Shown: one piece after another, positions 1 to 7,246 of the stretch
How positions within the stretch are numbered: position 1 is the first letter of the stretch
Layout: each line of letters opens with the position of its first letter
Origin: CAZOKH01 sp964580315
GTDB taxonomy: Bacteria; Chloroflexota; Anaerolineae; Anaerolineales; Anaerolineaceae
DNA: 14,585 nt
Reading direction: 5' to 3'
Assembly: GCA_964580315.1 (NCBI GenBank)
Contig: CAZOKH010000090.1
Location: 1-14,585, forward strand
The notes under the pieces: model-generated
Told to the model about the DNA's origin: nothing
Database searches by the model: none
The model's input: the letters and a program-made list of their open reading frames with translations, nothing else
Position numbers and translations under genes: made by a program

Positions 1-653
1 CCGATTCCGTTTCAGAAACATTGGCCGATCCTGGCACCATTTCAAGCGATATCCCGGCTGATGTGAATGGTGTCGTGGAATCCGTTTTGCCCAACGGGTT
101 ATCAACAACTGAGGCTGATGCTTTATTGTTCATGCGCGAGGAAGAAAAACTTGCTCATGATGTTTATTTGAAAATGTATGAAGTGTGGGGAATGCCTATT
201 TTCCAGAATATCGCCAGTTCAGAACAAACCCACACCGATGCGGTCAAGACATTGATTGATGGTTACGGATTGACCGATCCTTACTCCAATGAAGCAGGTG
301 TATTCACCAACCAGGTACTTCAAGAATTATACAATCAACTGGTTGACCAGGGCAGTCGCTCTCTTGCCGATGCGATCAAAGTCGGTGGGGCAATCGAAGA
401 AATCGACATCATTGACCTGGAAGAACGAATTGCCCAAACAGATAAGGCTGATATCATCCTCGTTTATGAAAACCTGCTGCAAGGCTCCCGCAACCATCTT
501 CGGTCATTTGTTTCAACGCTTCAAACACAAACCGGTGAAACTTACCAACCGCAATACATGAACTTGGAAGCTTACCAGGCTGTCGTATCCGGTGCCATGG
601 AAACAGGCGGACCGGAAGGTAAAGGAAACGGGAACGGGATCGGTAAGCAGTGA
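1..653 (+). CDS. DUF2202 ferritin-like domain protein, 5'-truncated by the window edge
   Basis: The frame is open from base 3 and has no stop before the edge, so the true start, and probably a signal peptide, lies to the left; the TTG at 21 is not a convincing start. The visible part is about 217 residues and ends with TGA at 651-653. It matches what I remember of DUF2202: an early FMREEEKLAHDVY stretch, then SSEQTHTDAV with an ExxH motif, then EEIDIIDLEERI, and a late helix with GSRNHLRSF. The spaced Glu and His residues fit a four-helix ferritin-like bundle that could bind a di-metal centre; this is family knowledge, and the function of DUF2202 is unknown. The C-terminus is a short Gly/Asn/Lys tail (GKGNGNGIGKQ), similar in style to the tail of the secreted protein encoded at 1161-1742. 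The domain call is firm; the role is unknown. Confidence 0.85.
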   Translation, partial: DSVSETLADPGTISSDIPADVNGVVESVLPNGLSTTEADALLFMREEEKLAHDVYLKMYEVWGMPIFQNIASSEQTHTDAVKTLIDGYGLTDPYSNEAGVFTNQVLQELYNQLVDQGSRSLADAIKVGGAIEEIDIIDLEERIAQTDKADIILVYENLLQGSRNHLRSFVSTLQTQTGETYQPQYMNLEAYQAVVSGAMETGGPEGKGNGNGIGKQ

Positions 654-718
654 TTGGTTCGCAACGAGCAGGATTTGAACACAACGCTTCTTTGAGGCAG
701 TGACATACCCTCCAGCTT

Positions 719-745
719 CCCCCATTTTGTTTTGTAAAATGGGGG
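719..745. repeat. Perfect palindrome, CCCCCATTTT core (hairpin)
   Basis: Arms 719-728 and 736-745 are exact reverse complements (10 bp) around a 7-base loop. The hairpin lies 65 bases after the DUF2202 stop. No T-run follows on either strand, so it is not a classic intrinsic terminator, though it could pause polymerase or protect the 3' end. It shares its C-run/G-run core with the palindromes at 828-862, 2888-2942 and 4718-4747. Confidence 0.6.
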
Positions 746-786
746 GGTGTGAAATTCTTCACTATCTTGCCTTCCGTAACTAATCC

Positions 787-812
787 CCTAAAACCCCGAC
801 CTGGTTTTTAGG
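787..812. repeat. Small imperfect hairpin between two larger palindromes
   Basis: Arms CCTAAAACC (787-795) and GGTTTTTAGG (803-812) pair with one bulged T around a 7-base loop. It sits between the palindromes at 719-745 and 828-862 and resembles the inner part of the palindrome at 2888-2942. It may be one piece of a composite repeat spanning about 700-870. Confidence 0.4.
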
Positions 813-827
813 AAATGAGAAAAATTT

Positions 828-862
828 CTCCCCTATTTTCCGCCGTTTGGAAAATGGGGGAG
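828..862. repeat. 13-bp palindrome, CTCCCC...GGGGAG core
   Basis: Arms 828-840 (CTCCCCTATTTTC) and 850-862 (GAAAATGGGGGAG) pair over 13 positions with one T-G wobble around a 9-base loop. It is non-coding in all frames I could support, and part of the same repeat style as the other G/C-run palindromes in the window. Confidence 0.6.
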
Positions 863-1095
863 ATAAAGAGGGGGTATTGTAGCTGCCAGTACATTATTCA
901 TGAGGCATTATTTTCATTGTCACCTCACGCGAACGCCAGAGGTCTTGCACATTGTAGATCAATATGTCTCGCTGTACTCGACAGGACATTTTTTCAGAAT
1001 TGCAAGTTGAATTGTGGGCGCGGCGCAGAGACCTAACGCTGGAATGGAATAATCATCTTTTTTGTTCCATTCCTCTTTTCATCCACCATATAACC
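863..1095. other. Intergenic stretch with no recognised gene
   Basis: I see no supported reading frame, RNA gene or promoter here. The only structure noted is a 9-bp hairpin (GGAATGGAA at 1041-1049 and TTCCATTCC at 1065-1073, 15-base loop). The short open frames that cross it have no ribosome-binding site and no recognisable protein content. Confidence 0.5.
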
Positions 1096-1135
1096 GAAAA
1101 AATAAAAAAAAACGCCAGAATTTTTATTTCTGGCG
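1096..1135 (-). terminator. Rho-independent terminator of the 1161-1742 gene
   Basis: Arms CGCCAGAA (1113-1120) and TTCTGGCG (1128-1135) form a perfect 8-bp stem with a 7-base loop. Read on the minus strand, the stem is followed at once by a run of eight T, then A, then more T (the A-tract at about 1096-1112 on the plus strand). It starts 25 bases past the stop codon of the secreted-protein gene. This is the clearest intrinsic terminator in the window. Confidence 0.9.
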
Positions 1136-1160
1136 CTACATTCATCTCTGTGATGAAGGT

Positions 1161-1742
1161 TTATTTCTTTCCTTTGCCGACGGCTTTTCCGTTGTTCGTT
1201 TTTACTTTCTCTTGATTGGAAATTTTCTGGGTGAGCTGCTGCTGTTCACGTTCTTTCAGTTCTTGTTTCACATGGCCTACACCCAGCGCTGATGGTTTAC
1301 CGTAATCACGGTAAATATCACCGATGCCGGTTCCGTCTTTGAAGGCCGTCACCATGTCATCCATCGTCACGCCGCAGTCGGGCGAGGGGTCTGCGGAGCA
1401 GGCTTCGGCTGAATCAGCCGCAATGGACAGGAATTTGGTCAGCACGCCAAAACCCGTGCCGTCGGCATGCAGGGCGGCTGCCTGTTCGCCCACAGTGGGG
1501 GCTGGCTCGGGCAGCGGTTCGCCTTCGGCGGGTGGGGCTGGTTCTTCAGTGGGCACGTCGTAATAGGCGTTTAACAGCATGACGACCGGGTGCTGTAAAA
1601 ACGCCGGGGGATCAATTTCTTCTTCAGATGGTTCGATTTCAGGTGGGGGAGGAGTTACGCCATCATCTGCGGCGGCTGCTCCTGTGAAGGTGAAGAGTAA
1701 AATAAAAACAAGTAACAGACTGTGAAATTTAAACTTTTTCAT
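1161..1742 (-). CDS. Small secreted protein of unknown function
   Basis: The start chosen is the ATG at 1740-1742, giving 193 aa. It opens with MKKFKFHSLLLV followed by a hydrophobic stretch ending in a run of Ala, a typical Sec signal peptide, and has an AGAAAGG ribosome-binding site (1751-1757 on the plus strand) 8 bases upstream. The longer frame to 1793 adds 17 residues before the signal peptide and is less likely. After the signal come a Pro/Glu-rich low-complexity segment (mature residues about 30-90), a short conserved-looking part with two Cys (AEACSADPSPDCG) and a GTGIGDIYRDYG-KPSALGVGH motif, then a charged, Gln/Lys-rich end closing with GKAVGKGKK. I do not recognise the family. A strong terminator follows it, and it is transcribed divergently from the lipoprotein gene at 1902, so it is probably a single-gene unit. 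Possibly cell-surface associated. Confidence 0.75.
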   Translation of the reverse strand: MKKFKFHSLLLVFILLFTFTGAAAADDGVTPPPPEIEPSEEEIDPPAFLQHPVVMLLNAYYDVPTEEPAPPAEGEPLPEPAPTVGEQAAALHADGTGFGVLTKFLSIAADSAEACSADPSPDCGVTMDDMVTAFKDGTGIGDIYRDYGKPSALGVGHVKQELKEREQQQLTQKISNQEKVKTNNGKAVGKGKK

Positions 1743-1795
1743 GGGTTTAACCTTTCTGTCCCTGGTTCCCCATGAATAAACTAGAAACAGCAAAC

Positions 1796-1824
1796 TTGAT
1801 TTAAGTATCTGGATATTCTATAAT
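1796..1824 (+). promoter_or_regulatory. Sigma70-type promoter for the lipoprotein gene
   Basis: TTGATT at 1796-1801 and TATAAT at 1819-1824 are separated by exactly 17 bases, in the AT-rich gap between the divergent genes. The -10 is a perfect consensus and the -35 matches 4 of 6. The predicted start of transcription is near 1831, leaving a leader of about 70 bases. A minus-strand TATAAT at 1859-1864 could serve the divergent gene but lacks a good -35. Confidence 0.6.
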
Positions 1825-1890
1825 CCCTGTATAACTATTATATAACGGTTTGAAAAAAATTATACCTTACAAATATGTTAACAATAAACA

Positions 1891-1898
1891 AGGAGAGA
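1891..1898 (+). promoter_or_regulatory. Ribosome-binding site that fixes the start at 1902
   Basis: AGGAGAGA ends 3 bases before the ATG at 1902 (AGGAG itself is 6 bases away). This supports that ATG over the upstream in-frame start at 1875, which would place nine extra residues before the lipoprotein signal peptide. Confidence 0.75.
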
Positions 1899-1901
1899 GC
1901 T

Positions 1902-2882
1902 ATGAAAAAACTGATTGGTCTCAGTTTAACTGTACTTCTGTTTCTTTCGGGTTGCGCGACAGCGCCTGCCCCGGTTGTCGATCAACCAACTATGGCAGCA
2001 TCTCCTATTGTTGAAACACAACCTCCGGCCGAACCCACCCTGCCGATGATGACCTACCAGGGGGTCAAGTTGAACGATCTGGAACAATATGCCGCCAGTT
2101 TTGTGGTGAGCATGCAAACTGCCAAGCCCTGGACTTACCGGTTGGATTTGCGACGCAGCGGCGGTGTGAGTGAATTTTCATTGCACCTGGAAGGTGTGGA
2201 CCCGGCCAAGAACCCGGGTGATGTTCGCCTGGTATCCGACGGGGTAACCAGCCGCATGTTGGGTGAAGGCACTGATAATTTTTGCATGCAGTTCCCGGCG
2301 GATATGCCTGGCGCCCCCGATTTTTTGTTGCCCGATGATTTGATTGTCCCGGCGGAACTGGCTGCGCAACTGGTCACCGCAGCGGTTGAAGAGCAGTCTG
2401 GCGGACAGATGCTGCGTCAGGCGGCTGCCAACGCCGACCTGACAGGTTGGAAAGACGTGCAGGCTGAAGTGTTGACCTGGCTGCCGGATGAGCAGGTTAA
2501 GCAACTTTCTTTCACCGCACAGGGCAACGATGTGCTGTTTGGTACTGGCGAAGGAATCATCAGCGTCGAATACAAATTGGAATCGACCGAACCGCAGCAA
2601 ATTGAACCGGTTGACGGCTGCGAGGTGAGCCTGCCGCTGACCGATGACTCCGCCAACCTGATGATCATGCCCGGCATGATCTCTTATGAGACGGCGCTAT
2701 CAATGGATGATACCGTGGCGTTCTATACGGGCGCCCTGGAAGAACAGGGTTGGTTGGTGGTTGATTTGACCAAAAGCAGCCAGGATTCGTCGGTGATGAG
2801 TTACCGCCGCGGCGAAGAGTCGCTGGAAGTGACCATTAGCGCCCGGGCTTCCGGCTGCCGGGTACAGCTTTCGACATATTAA
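1902..2882 (+). CDS. Lipoprotein of unknown function
   Basis: The protein is 326 aa. The N-terminus MKKLIGLSLTVLLFLSGC is a type II signal peptide with lipobox LSGC; Cys18 would be lipidated, placing the protein on the outer face of the membrane. A Pro/Thr-rich linker (about 20-50) is followed by a beta-rich domain (about 55-240) beginning LNDLEQYAASFVV, with alternating strands such as WTYRLDLRRSG. This pattern recalls LolA/LppX-like folds, but that is only a guess. A second small domain (about 250-326) has DDTVAFYTGALEEQGW, resembling a motif I have seen after lipoprotein sensor domains in Chloroflexota. No enzyme motif is visible. It has its own promoter and ribosome-binding site, and ends 71 bases from the convergent propeller gene, with a large palindrome between them. 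The lipoprotein call is firm; the function is unknown. Confidence 0.8.
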   Translation: MKKLIGLSLTVLLFLSGCATAPAPVVDQPTMAASPIVETQPPAEPTLPMMTYQGVKLNDLEQYAASFVVSMQTAKPWTYRLDLRRSGGVSEFSLHLEGVDPAKNPGDVRLVSDGVTSRMLGEGTDNFCMQFPADMPGAPDFLLPDDLIVPAELAAQLVTAAVEEQSGGQMLRQAAANADLTGWKDVQAEVLTWLPDEQVKQLSFTAQGNDVLFGTGEGIISVEYKLESTEPQQIEPVDGCEVSLPLTDDSANLMIMPGMISYETALSMDDTVAFYTGALEEQGWLVVDLTKSSQDSSVMSYRRGEESLEVTISARASGCRVQLSTY

Positions 2883-2887
2883 AAGAC

Positions 2888-2942
2888 TTTCCATTTCCTC
2901 CCCCATAATCCGGTTTTTTGGATTTTAGGGGAGGAATGGAAA
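2888..2942. terminator. Large palindrome between convergent genes, probable bidirectional terminator
   Basis: The left arm 2888-2911 and right arm 2920-2942 pair over about 21 positions, with one bulged T and two mismatches, around an 8-base loop of GG then six T. It lies exactly in the 71-base gap between two convergent stop codons, the usual place for a shared terminator. Its inner CCTCCCC...GGGGAGG core is like that of the other palindromes in the window. There is no strong T-run after the stem on either strand. Confidence 0.6.
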
Positions 2943-2953
2943 AGAAAAACCAA

Positions 2954-4582
2954 TCACTTCACCAGCGCGGTTATTTCAGCGCCTGGTATTTCGACAAAAG
3001 ATGTGGGTTCGTATTGAGGCGCTTCAGCGACCAGCAACCGGTTACTCTCATAAAAATATAAGCGCTGCCCATCATTGCTCCAGGCGGGTGCTCCGCTGAA
3101 CAGGGGAGATAGTTCAATGGGTGCTTGCTGGTTTTCCGCAATCCACAAACCCGTTTTTCCACTGTAATAGGAAGACCATGCCCACACTGATTCTTGCTGC
3201 GGCGCCGGGTAGGGTTTTAGCCCGGTCACTTCACCGGGGATGGTCACAGGAGAACCGCTGCTATTGTAAATATTTTGCAATCCTTCGTCACCGTAAACCG
3301 TGAACAGCCCCCCCTGTGGAATAAAATCGATGCCGTAAGCGATGACATATTCAAATTTGCGCAGGTGTTCATTATCCCCGTTAAGAGGAACGCTTTCACC
3401 GAAAATCATCAAACCGGCGTCCATTGGCTTGCCGCATGGGCAATTTTCTGTGTTAAAGTCTGTGATGGCAAACATGCCCAATTGCTCCTGCGGGTCATAG
3501 GCGATGGCGGTAAAACAACCATCCACCAGCACATCCTGTTTCAACTGGCTGGCGTCCACCGTGCGCAGGTTGAATTCAGTGCACATTGCATCCCAACTGT
3601 AGATGAAGAAAGTGCGATCATCCTGCCAGGCAAGAAAATGCTCGCCTGAGTTTTGCGACTGCTCGACCAATTTTGCCTGATTTTCTGCTATGTCGTAGAT
3701 CCACACCCCGTCCATGCTGAAGCCGGCGCCGGTGCCAAAGCTGTCGATGGTTACATATTGCAGATAGCTGCCGTTGGGTGACCAGTGCAGGGCGGCGGCG
3801 TTGCTTTTTTCGTCTGTCAGGCGGGTCACCGATAAATCGCCGGTATCAAATAAATAGACATCACTGCTGGCGCCGTCAATGGCAGCCACAAATGCCAGCT
3901 TCTGCCCGTCTGGCGACCATGCCAGGCTGTAGTTGTAGCTCATTGCCCGCAGGGCCTCAAAGGCAGGGTCACCAATTTCGATTTCAGCAGGGGGTTGATT
4001 GGGCGTACTGCTCAGTTCCAGTTCAAACAGTGTGCTCTGGCCTGCCAGATCTAAAACCTCCAGGGTTGGTATGCTGGATTCTGTTTCCAAACCAGTGAGG
4101 TAAGCAAAATACCGCCTGTCGGGGGTCAATCCCTGGCTTTCATCGTCGGGAGCGTCCAGTGGGGCGCTGTTCAATAAAACCATTTCCTGTGTGGTTTCAC
4201 TCACCAGCCACACGCCCGAGGTGGTGATGGCTAAAAGACTATCCTCAATATTCACTTCTTGAACTGTTTCAGATGATTCGATGGTTTCTTCCTCATCTTC
4301 AACATCTCTAGTCGGTTCCTCCAAATTTTCGGGTTCATCGGATTCGGCCAATTCTTCTGTTTCTTCTTCGGGTTCCGCAGGGTTGACCAACGTTTCCAAA
4401 TCATCCGGTTCCATTTCAACTGCACTCGAAATCATTTCTTCAATGTCTACTTCTTGTAATTGGAAAAACGCCAATCCGCCTGCGGCGGCGCCTACACAGC
4501 AGCAGCACAGCAGGATGATTAAAACAATCACAATGATCCACAGCCATTTTTTGGATTGATTGTTACTAGTGGCTTGCGACAT
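2954..4582 (-). CDS. Membrane-anchored TolB/WD40-like beta-propeller protein
   Basis: The protein is 542 aa, starting at the ATG at 4580-4582 with GGAGGGA five bases upstream. The order is: a short polar N-terminus, one strong membrane segment (about 13-40) holding four consecutive Cys (26-29) followed by an Ala/Gly-rich stretch, a very acidic Glu/Asp-rich linker (about 44-112), then a beta-propeller region to the end. The propeller shows PD40/TolB-type blades, for example AWSPDGQKLAF (221-231), LHWSPNGSYLQYV (from about 265) and AWSNDGQRLYFY (from 500). Such propellers usually bind proteins or peptidoglycan-associated partners and are not themselves enzymes; the partner here is unknown. The Cys are not preceded by a small residue, so this is not a standard lipobox. 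The domain is predicted to be extracytoplasmic with a single N-terminal anchor. It converges with the lipoprotein gene, and no operon partner is apparent. Confidence 0.8.
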   Translation of the reverse strand: MSQATSNNQSKKWLWIIVIVLIILLCCCCVGAAAGGLAFFQLQEVDIEEMISSAVEMEPDDLETLVNPAEPEEETEELAESDEPENLEEPTRDVEDEEETIESSETVQEVNIEDSLLAITTSGVWLVSETTQEMVLLNSAPLDAPDDESQGLTPDRRYFAYLTGLETESSIPTLEVLDLAGQSTLFELELSSTPNQPPAEIEIGDPAFEALRAMSYNYSLAWSPDGQKLAFVAAIDGASSDVYLFDTGDLSVTRLTDEKSNAAALHWSPNGSYLQYVTIDSFGTGAGFSMDGVWIYDIAENQAKLVEQSQNSGEHFLAWQDDRTFFIYSWDAMCTEFNLRTVDASQLKQDVLVDGCFTAIAYDPQEQLGMFAITDFNTENCPCGKPMDAGLMIFGESVPLNGDNEHLRKFEYVIAYGIDFIPQGGLFTVYGDEGLQNIYNSSGSPVTIPGEVTGLKPYPAPQQESVWAWSSYYSGKTGLWIAENQQAPIELSPLFSGAPAWSNDGQRLYFYESNRLLVAEAPQYEPTSFVEIPGAEITALVK

Positions 4583-4637
4583 GAAAATCCCTCCATTTCT
4601 TTTGTGTTCGGTGGGGTATTATGGCAGCGCATTTAAT

Positions 4638-4666
4638 ATAGTACAGTAGATTCTTTCGAACGACAA
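4638..4666 (-). promoter_or_regulatory. Candidate promoter of the propeller gene
   Basis: On the minus strand TTGTCG (plus 4661-4666) and TACTAT (plus 4638-4643) are 17 bases apart, each matching 4 of 6 consensus positions. The predicted start of transcription is about 50 bases before the ATG. The hexamers are only moderate, so this is tentative. Confidence 0.4.
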
Positions 4667-4693
4667 ACACTTTCGAGTCTTTCGTAAATTTCG
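4653..4693. repeat. Four short direct repeats TTTCG over the propeller promoter
   Basis: TTTCG starts at 4654, 4671, 4680 and 4689, so the spacings are 17, 9 and 9 bases; the first three copies are CTTTCG. They surround and lie just upstream of the candidate -35 element of the minus-strand gene, a place where an activator or repressor could bind. The units are short and AT-rich surroundings make chance possible. Confidence 0.35.
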
Positions 4694-4717
4694 TTGTTTA
4701 TCCATCGCTTAAACACA

Positions 4718-4747
4718 TCCCCCAGAATTGGCGTAAATTCTGGGGGA
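4718..4747. terminator. Perfect 12-bp palindrome downstream of the GGDEF-EAL gene
   Basis: Arms TCCCCCAGAATT (4718-4729) and AATTCTGGGGGA (4736-4747) are exact reverse complements around a 6-base loop. The structure lies 44 bases past the stop of the GGDEF-EAL gene and may end its transcript, but only a short T-rich stretch (TGTGTTT) follows on the minus strand. It belongs to the G/C-run palindrome set of this window. Confidence 0.55.
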
Positions 4748-4790
4748 GGCTGGGGAGGATGGTACGCTACCGTTAAAAAAACGATGCCTG

Positions 4791-7235
4791 TCAAACTGCA
4801 AAGAAACGCTCAAACTCTTCGGGGGCCAGCGGGCGGGAGATGAGAAAGCCCTGTTCATATTCGCAGCCCATGGTCTTCAGGCGAGAATGCTGCGCGGCGG
4901 TTTCTACCCCTTCGGCAATGATGCGCATGCCTAGCCCCTGCGACATTTTCAATATGGCCTGAACAATTTCGTTGCCGCCGCGTTCGTTGTCAATACTGCT
5001 GATGAAGGAACGGTCAATCTTGACCGCATCGATGGGAAAATGATGCAAATAACTCAATGAGGAATAACCGGTGCCAAAATCATCGATGAATACCTGCACT
5101 CCCAGCAGGTGAAGCTGGTTGATCACCTGGGTAACGGCTTCAAAGTTCTCCATGAACACGCTTTCGGTGATTTCCAGTTTCAGGCAGTCGGGGCGCAGGT
5201 CGCTTTCGCGCAGCGCCTGGGCAACCTGCTCTTCAAAGTTTGAGCGGGTGAGCTGCTTGCTGCTGATGTTGACGCTGACCGTGAGCGGCGGCACGCGCGG
5301 GAATCGCTCGTGCCACAGGCGGGTTTGCTTGCAGGCTTCGCGCAGCACCCAGTTGCCCATGGGAATGATCAAGTCGGTTTCTTCAGCAATGGGGATGAAT
5401 TCACCGGGGGCGATCAGGCCGCGTTTGGGATGCAGCCAGCGCACCAGGGCTTCAAAGCCCACAATTTGCCCGCTGCCCACCGCCAGGATGGGCTGGTAGT
5501 ACAGGCGCAGTTCCTGGCGTTCAATGCCCAGGCGCAGGTCGGTTTCCATTTGCAGCCGCCCCATATACTCAACGCGCATGTTCTCGTTGAAAACCACGTA
5601 GCGGCTCTTGCCCAGCGCCTTGGCGCGGTACATGGCAATGTCAGCATCGCGCATCACGTCCAGCGGGTCATTGTGATAGGTGGAGTTGACGAACACAATG
5701 CCGATGCTGGTGGTCAGGAACACATCGCGGTTGACGGTGGAGAACGATTCATCCATCTTTTCCAAAATGCGCTGCGCCACTTTAATGGCTTCGTTGGTGT
5801 CATTCAAATCTTCCAGCAGCACGGCGAACTCGTCGCCGCCAATGCGCGCCACGGTGTCGAGCCCGCGAATGCACGAAGTGAGTTTTTGCGATGCCGAAAT
5901 GAGCAGTTGGTCGCCGATCAGGCGCCCCAGGCTGTCATTCACCTTTTTGAAATTGTCAAAATCAAGGTAGAGCATGGCAAACAGCGCCTTGTGGCGTTTC
6001 ACGCGCCGCACGGCGCGCCCCAGCCGGTCGAGGAACAGGGTGCGGTTGGGCAGGCTGGTGAGGGCATCGTGCAGGCTGCTGAACACCGAGCGCTCTTCGG
6101 CGCGCTTGCGGTCGGTAATGTCGGTGGCAACGTTGATCACCTGGCTGACGGCGCCGTTCTTGTCGAGCACGGGGTGCTTGATGGTGCGCAGCCAGTGTTT
6201 TTGCCCGCGCGAGTCGGTGAAAGGCTGTTCAGCAACAATCTTGTCGCGGCGGCTTTCCACCACGCAAATGTCGTCCTGCCGCATGGCGTCCACTTCTTCA
6301 GAGATGGGATGTAAATCGGCATCCTGACTGCCAATGATTTTTTCAATGGGCGCTTCCAGCAGGTCAGCCAGGGCGCGGTTGGCCAGGATGTAATTTCCCT
6401 GGCTGTCTTTGGCAAAAATGGGGTTGGGATTGGTATCGAGCACTTCACGGAACAACTTCGACTGCCCGTCGTACAGGTTTTTCATGATTTCAAACCGCCA
6501 GGCCAGGCCGGTTGTTTTTCCCACCGCATGCAAAACATCAAACAGGTCATTTTCCGGGTTGGTTGCATCGGCTGGGTTTTCCATCCACAGGAAACCGTTC
6601 ACCTGCCCGCCGGCGGTTAGCGGGGCAATGACCAGCGTGTTTAATGTGTTTTGCTCCATGAGTGAACGGGTTTCTTCAGACAGGTTGAAGGCGGTACGTT
6701 CCAGATGCACCGGCTGACCGCTGCGCAGGTTTTCCACCGCGCCGGGTGCACCCATCAACTGGACATAGGTATGCTCGCTGCGCAGGGGGGCCTGGGTGGC
6801 GCTCCATTCCACGATGACTGGTTGAGCGGTGGGTTCATGCGGATACAGGAACAGGGCGCAGCGTTCGGCCTGCAGCGTTTCGCCAAAACTCGCCAGCAAA
6901 TCGCTGGCTGCTGTTTCAAATGACCGCACCTGGGCCAGCAAATCCAACGATTCATCAACCAGGCTCTTTAACCGCCTGATGGTGGGTGCGTTTTCTGTTG
7001 CAGCTGTTTTCCGGATGTTAAAAATAGCGCTTTCCCGCCGAATCAGGAAAGCGCATAAACCAGTAATGAGGCAACCGGCAAGAACATCAATCCCACTCAC
7101 CCAGGTGGCTGACATTCCCTCAAAAAAACTGCGGCTGGCAATTTCATAGAGAGTGAAACTGGCGGCTGCAGTACCCAGTGCTGTAACCGTGGGGGAAAGC
7201 CTGGTAAGCGGATTGTGGATTCGGCGATGCTGCAT
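4791..7235 (-). CDS. Membrane GAF-PAS-GGDEF-EAL protein (c-di-GMP turnover)
   Basis: The protein is 814 aa from the ATG at 7233-7235, which has AAGGAG five bases upstream; the in-frame ATG at 7265 has no such site. Two hydrophobic segments (about 13-34 and 45-66) form a membrane hairpin. They are followed by a GAF-like domain (about 105-250), a PAS domain with PAC tail (about 263-378, ending TDITDRKRAEE), GGDEF (about 384-550) and EAL (about 560-805). The diguanylate cyclase site is intact (RIGGDEF, 464-470), and an inhibitory I-site RGLD (457-460) lies five residues before it. In EAL, the residues needed for phosphodiesterase activity are present: EAL (595-597), the Asn of VNIS, Glu688, DD 718-719, Lys739, Glu775 and Gln795. 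So the protein could both make and degrade c-di-GMP; which activity dominates cannot be read from sequence. The GAF ligand is unknown. It appears to be a single-gene unit. Confidence 0.95.
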   Translation of the reverse strand: MQHRRIHNPLTRLSPTVTALGTAAASFTLYEIASRSFFEGMSATWVSGIDVLAGCLITGLCAFLIRRESAIFNIRKTAATENAPTIRRLKSLVDESLDLLAQVRSFETAASDLLASFGETLQAERCALFLYPHEPTAQPVIVEWSATQAPLRSEHTYVQLMGAPGAVENLRSGQPVHLERTAFNLSEETRSLMEQNTLNTLVIAPLTAGGQVNGFLWMENPADATNPENDLFDVLHAVGKTTGLAWRFEIMKNLYDGQSKLFREVLDTNPNPIFAKDSQGNYILANRALADLLEAPIEKIIGSQDADLHPISEEVDAMRQDDICVVESRRDKIVAEQPFTDSRGQKHWLRTIKHPVLDKNGAVSQVINVATDITDRKRAEERSVFSSLHDALTSLPNRTLFLDRLGRAVRRVKRHKALFAMLYLDFDNFKKVNDSLGRLIGDQLLISASQKLTSCIRGLDTVARIGGDEFAVLLEDLNDTNEAIKVAQRILEKMDESFSTVNRDVFLTTSIGIVFVNSTYHNDPLDVMRDADIAMYRAKALGKSRYVVFNENMRVEYMGRLQMETDLRLGIERQELRLYYQPILAVGSGQIVGFEALVRWLHPKRGLIAPGEFIPIAEETDLIIPMGNWVLREACKQTRLWHERFPRVPPLTVSVNISSKQLTRSNFEEQVAQALRESDLRPDCLKLEITESVFMENFEAVTQVINQLHLLGVQVFIDDFGTGYSSLSYLHHFPIDAVKIDRSFISSIDNERGGNEIVQAILKMSQGLGMRIIAEGVETAAQHSRLKTMGCEYEQGFLISRPLAPEEFERFFAV

Positions 7236-7240
7236 ACCAA

Positions 7241-7246
7241 CTCCTT
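7241..7246 (-). promoter_or_regulatory. Ribosome-binding site fixing the GGDEF-EAL start
   Basis: AAGGAG on the minus strand ends five bases before the ATG at 7233-7235. This places the start ten codons inside the longest open frame, where the upstream ATG has no purine-rich site. Confidence 0.8.

Noticed and set aside
655..690. tRNA-like 3' end on the minus strand (TTCAAAT followed by ...GCGAACCA)
   Set aside because: The T-loop-like sequence and terminal ACCA look suggestive, but the T-stem does not pair and no matching 5' acceptor strand or anticodon arm is found upstream. At most a degraded fragment.
1181..1292. Overlapping short open frames around 815-1292 on the plus strand
   Set aside because: Phe-rich translations of T-rich intergenic DNA and of the complement of the secreted-protein gene; no ribosome-binding sites and no protein-like composition.
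5310..6314. 334-codon open frame on the plus strand
   Set aside because: Antisense to the GGDEF and EAL domains of the minus-strand gene, which are well conserved; the product is low in recognisable content.
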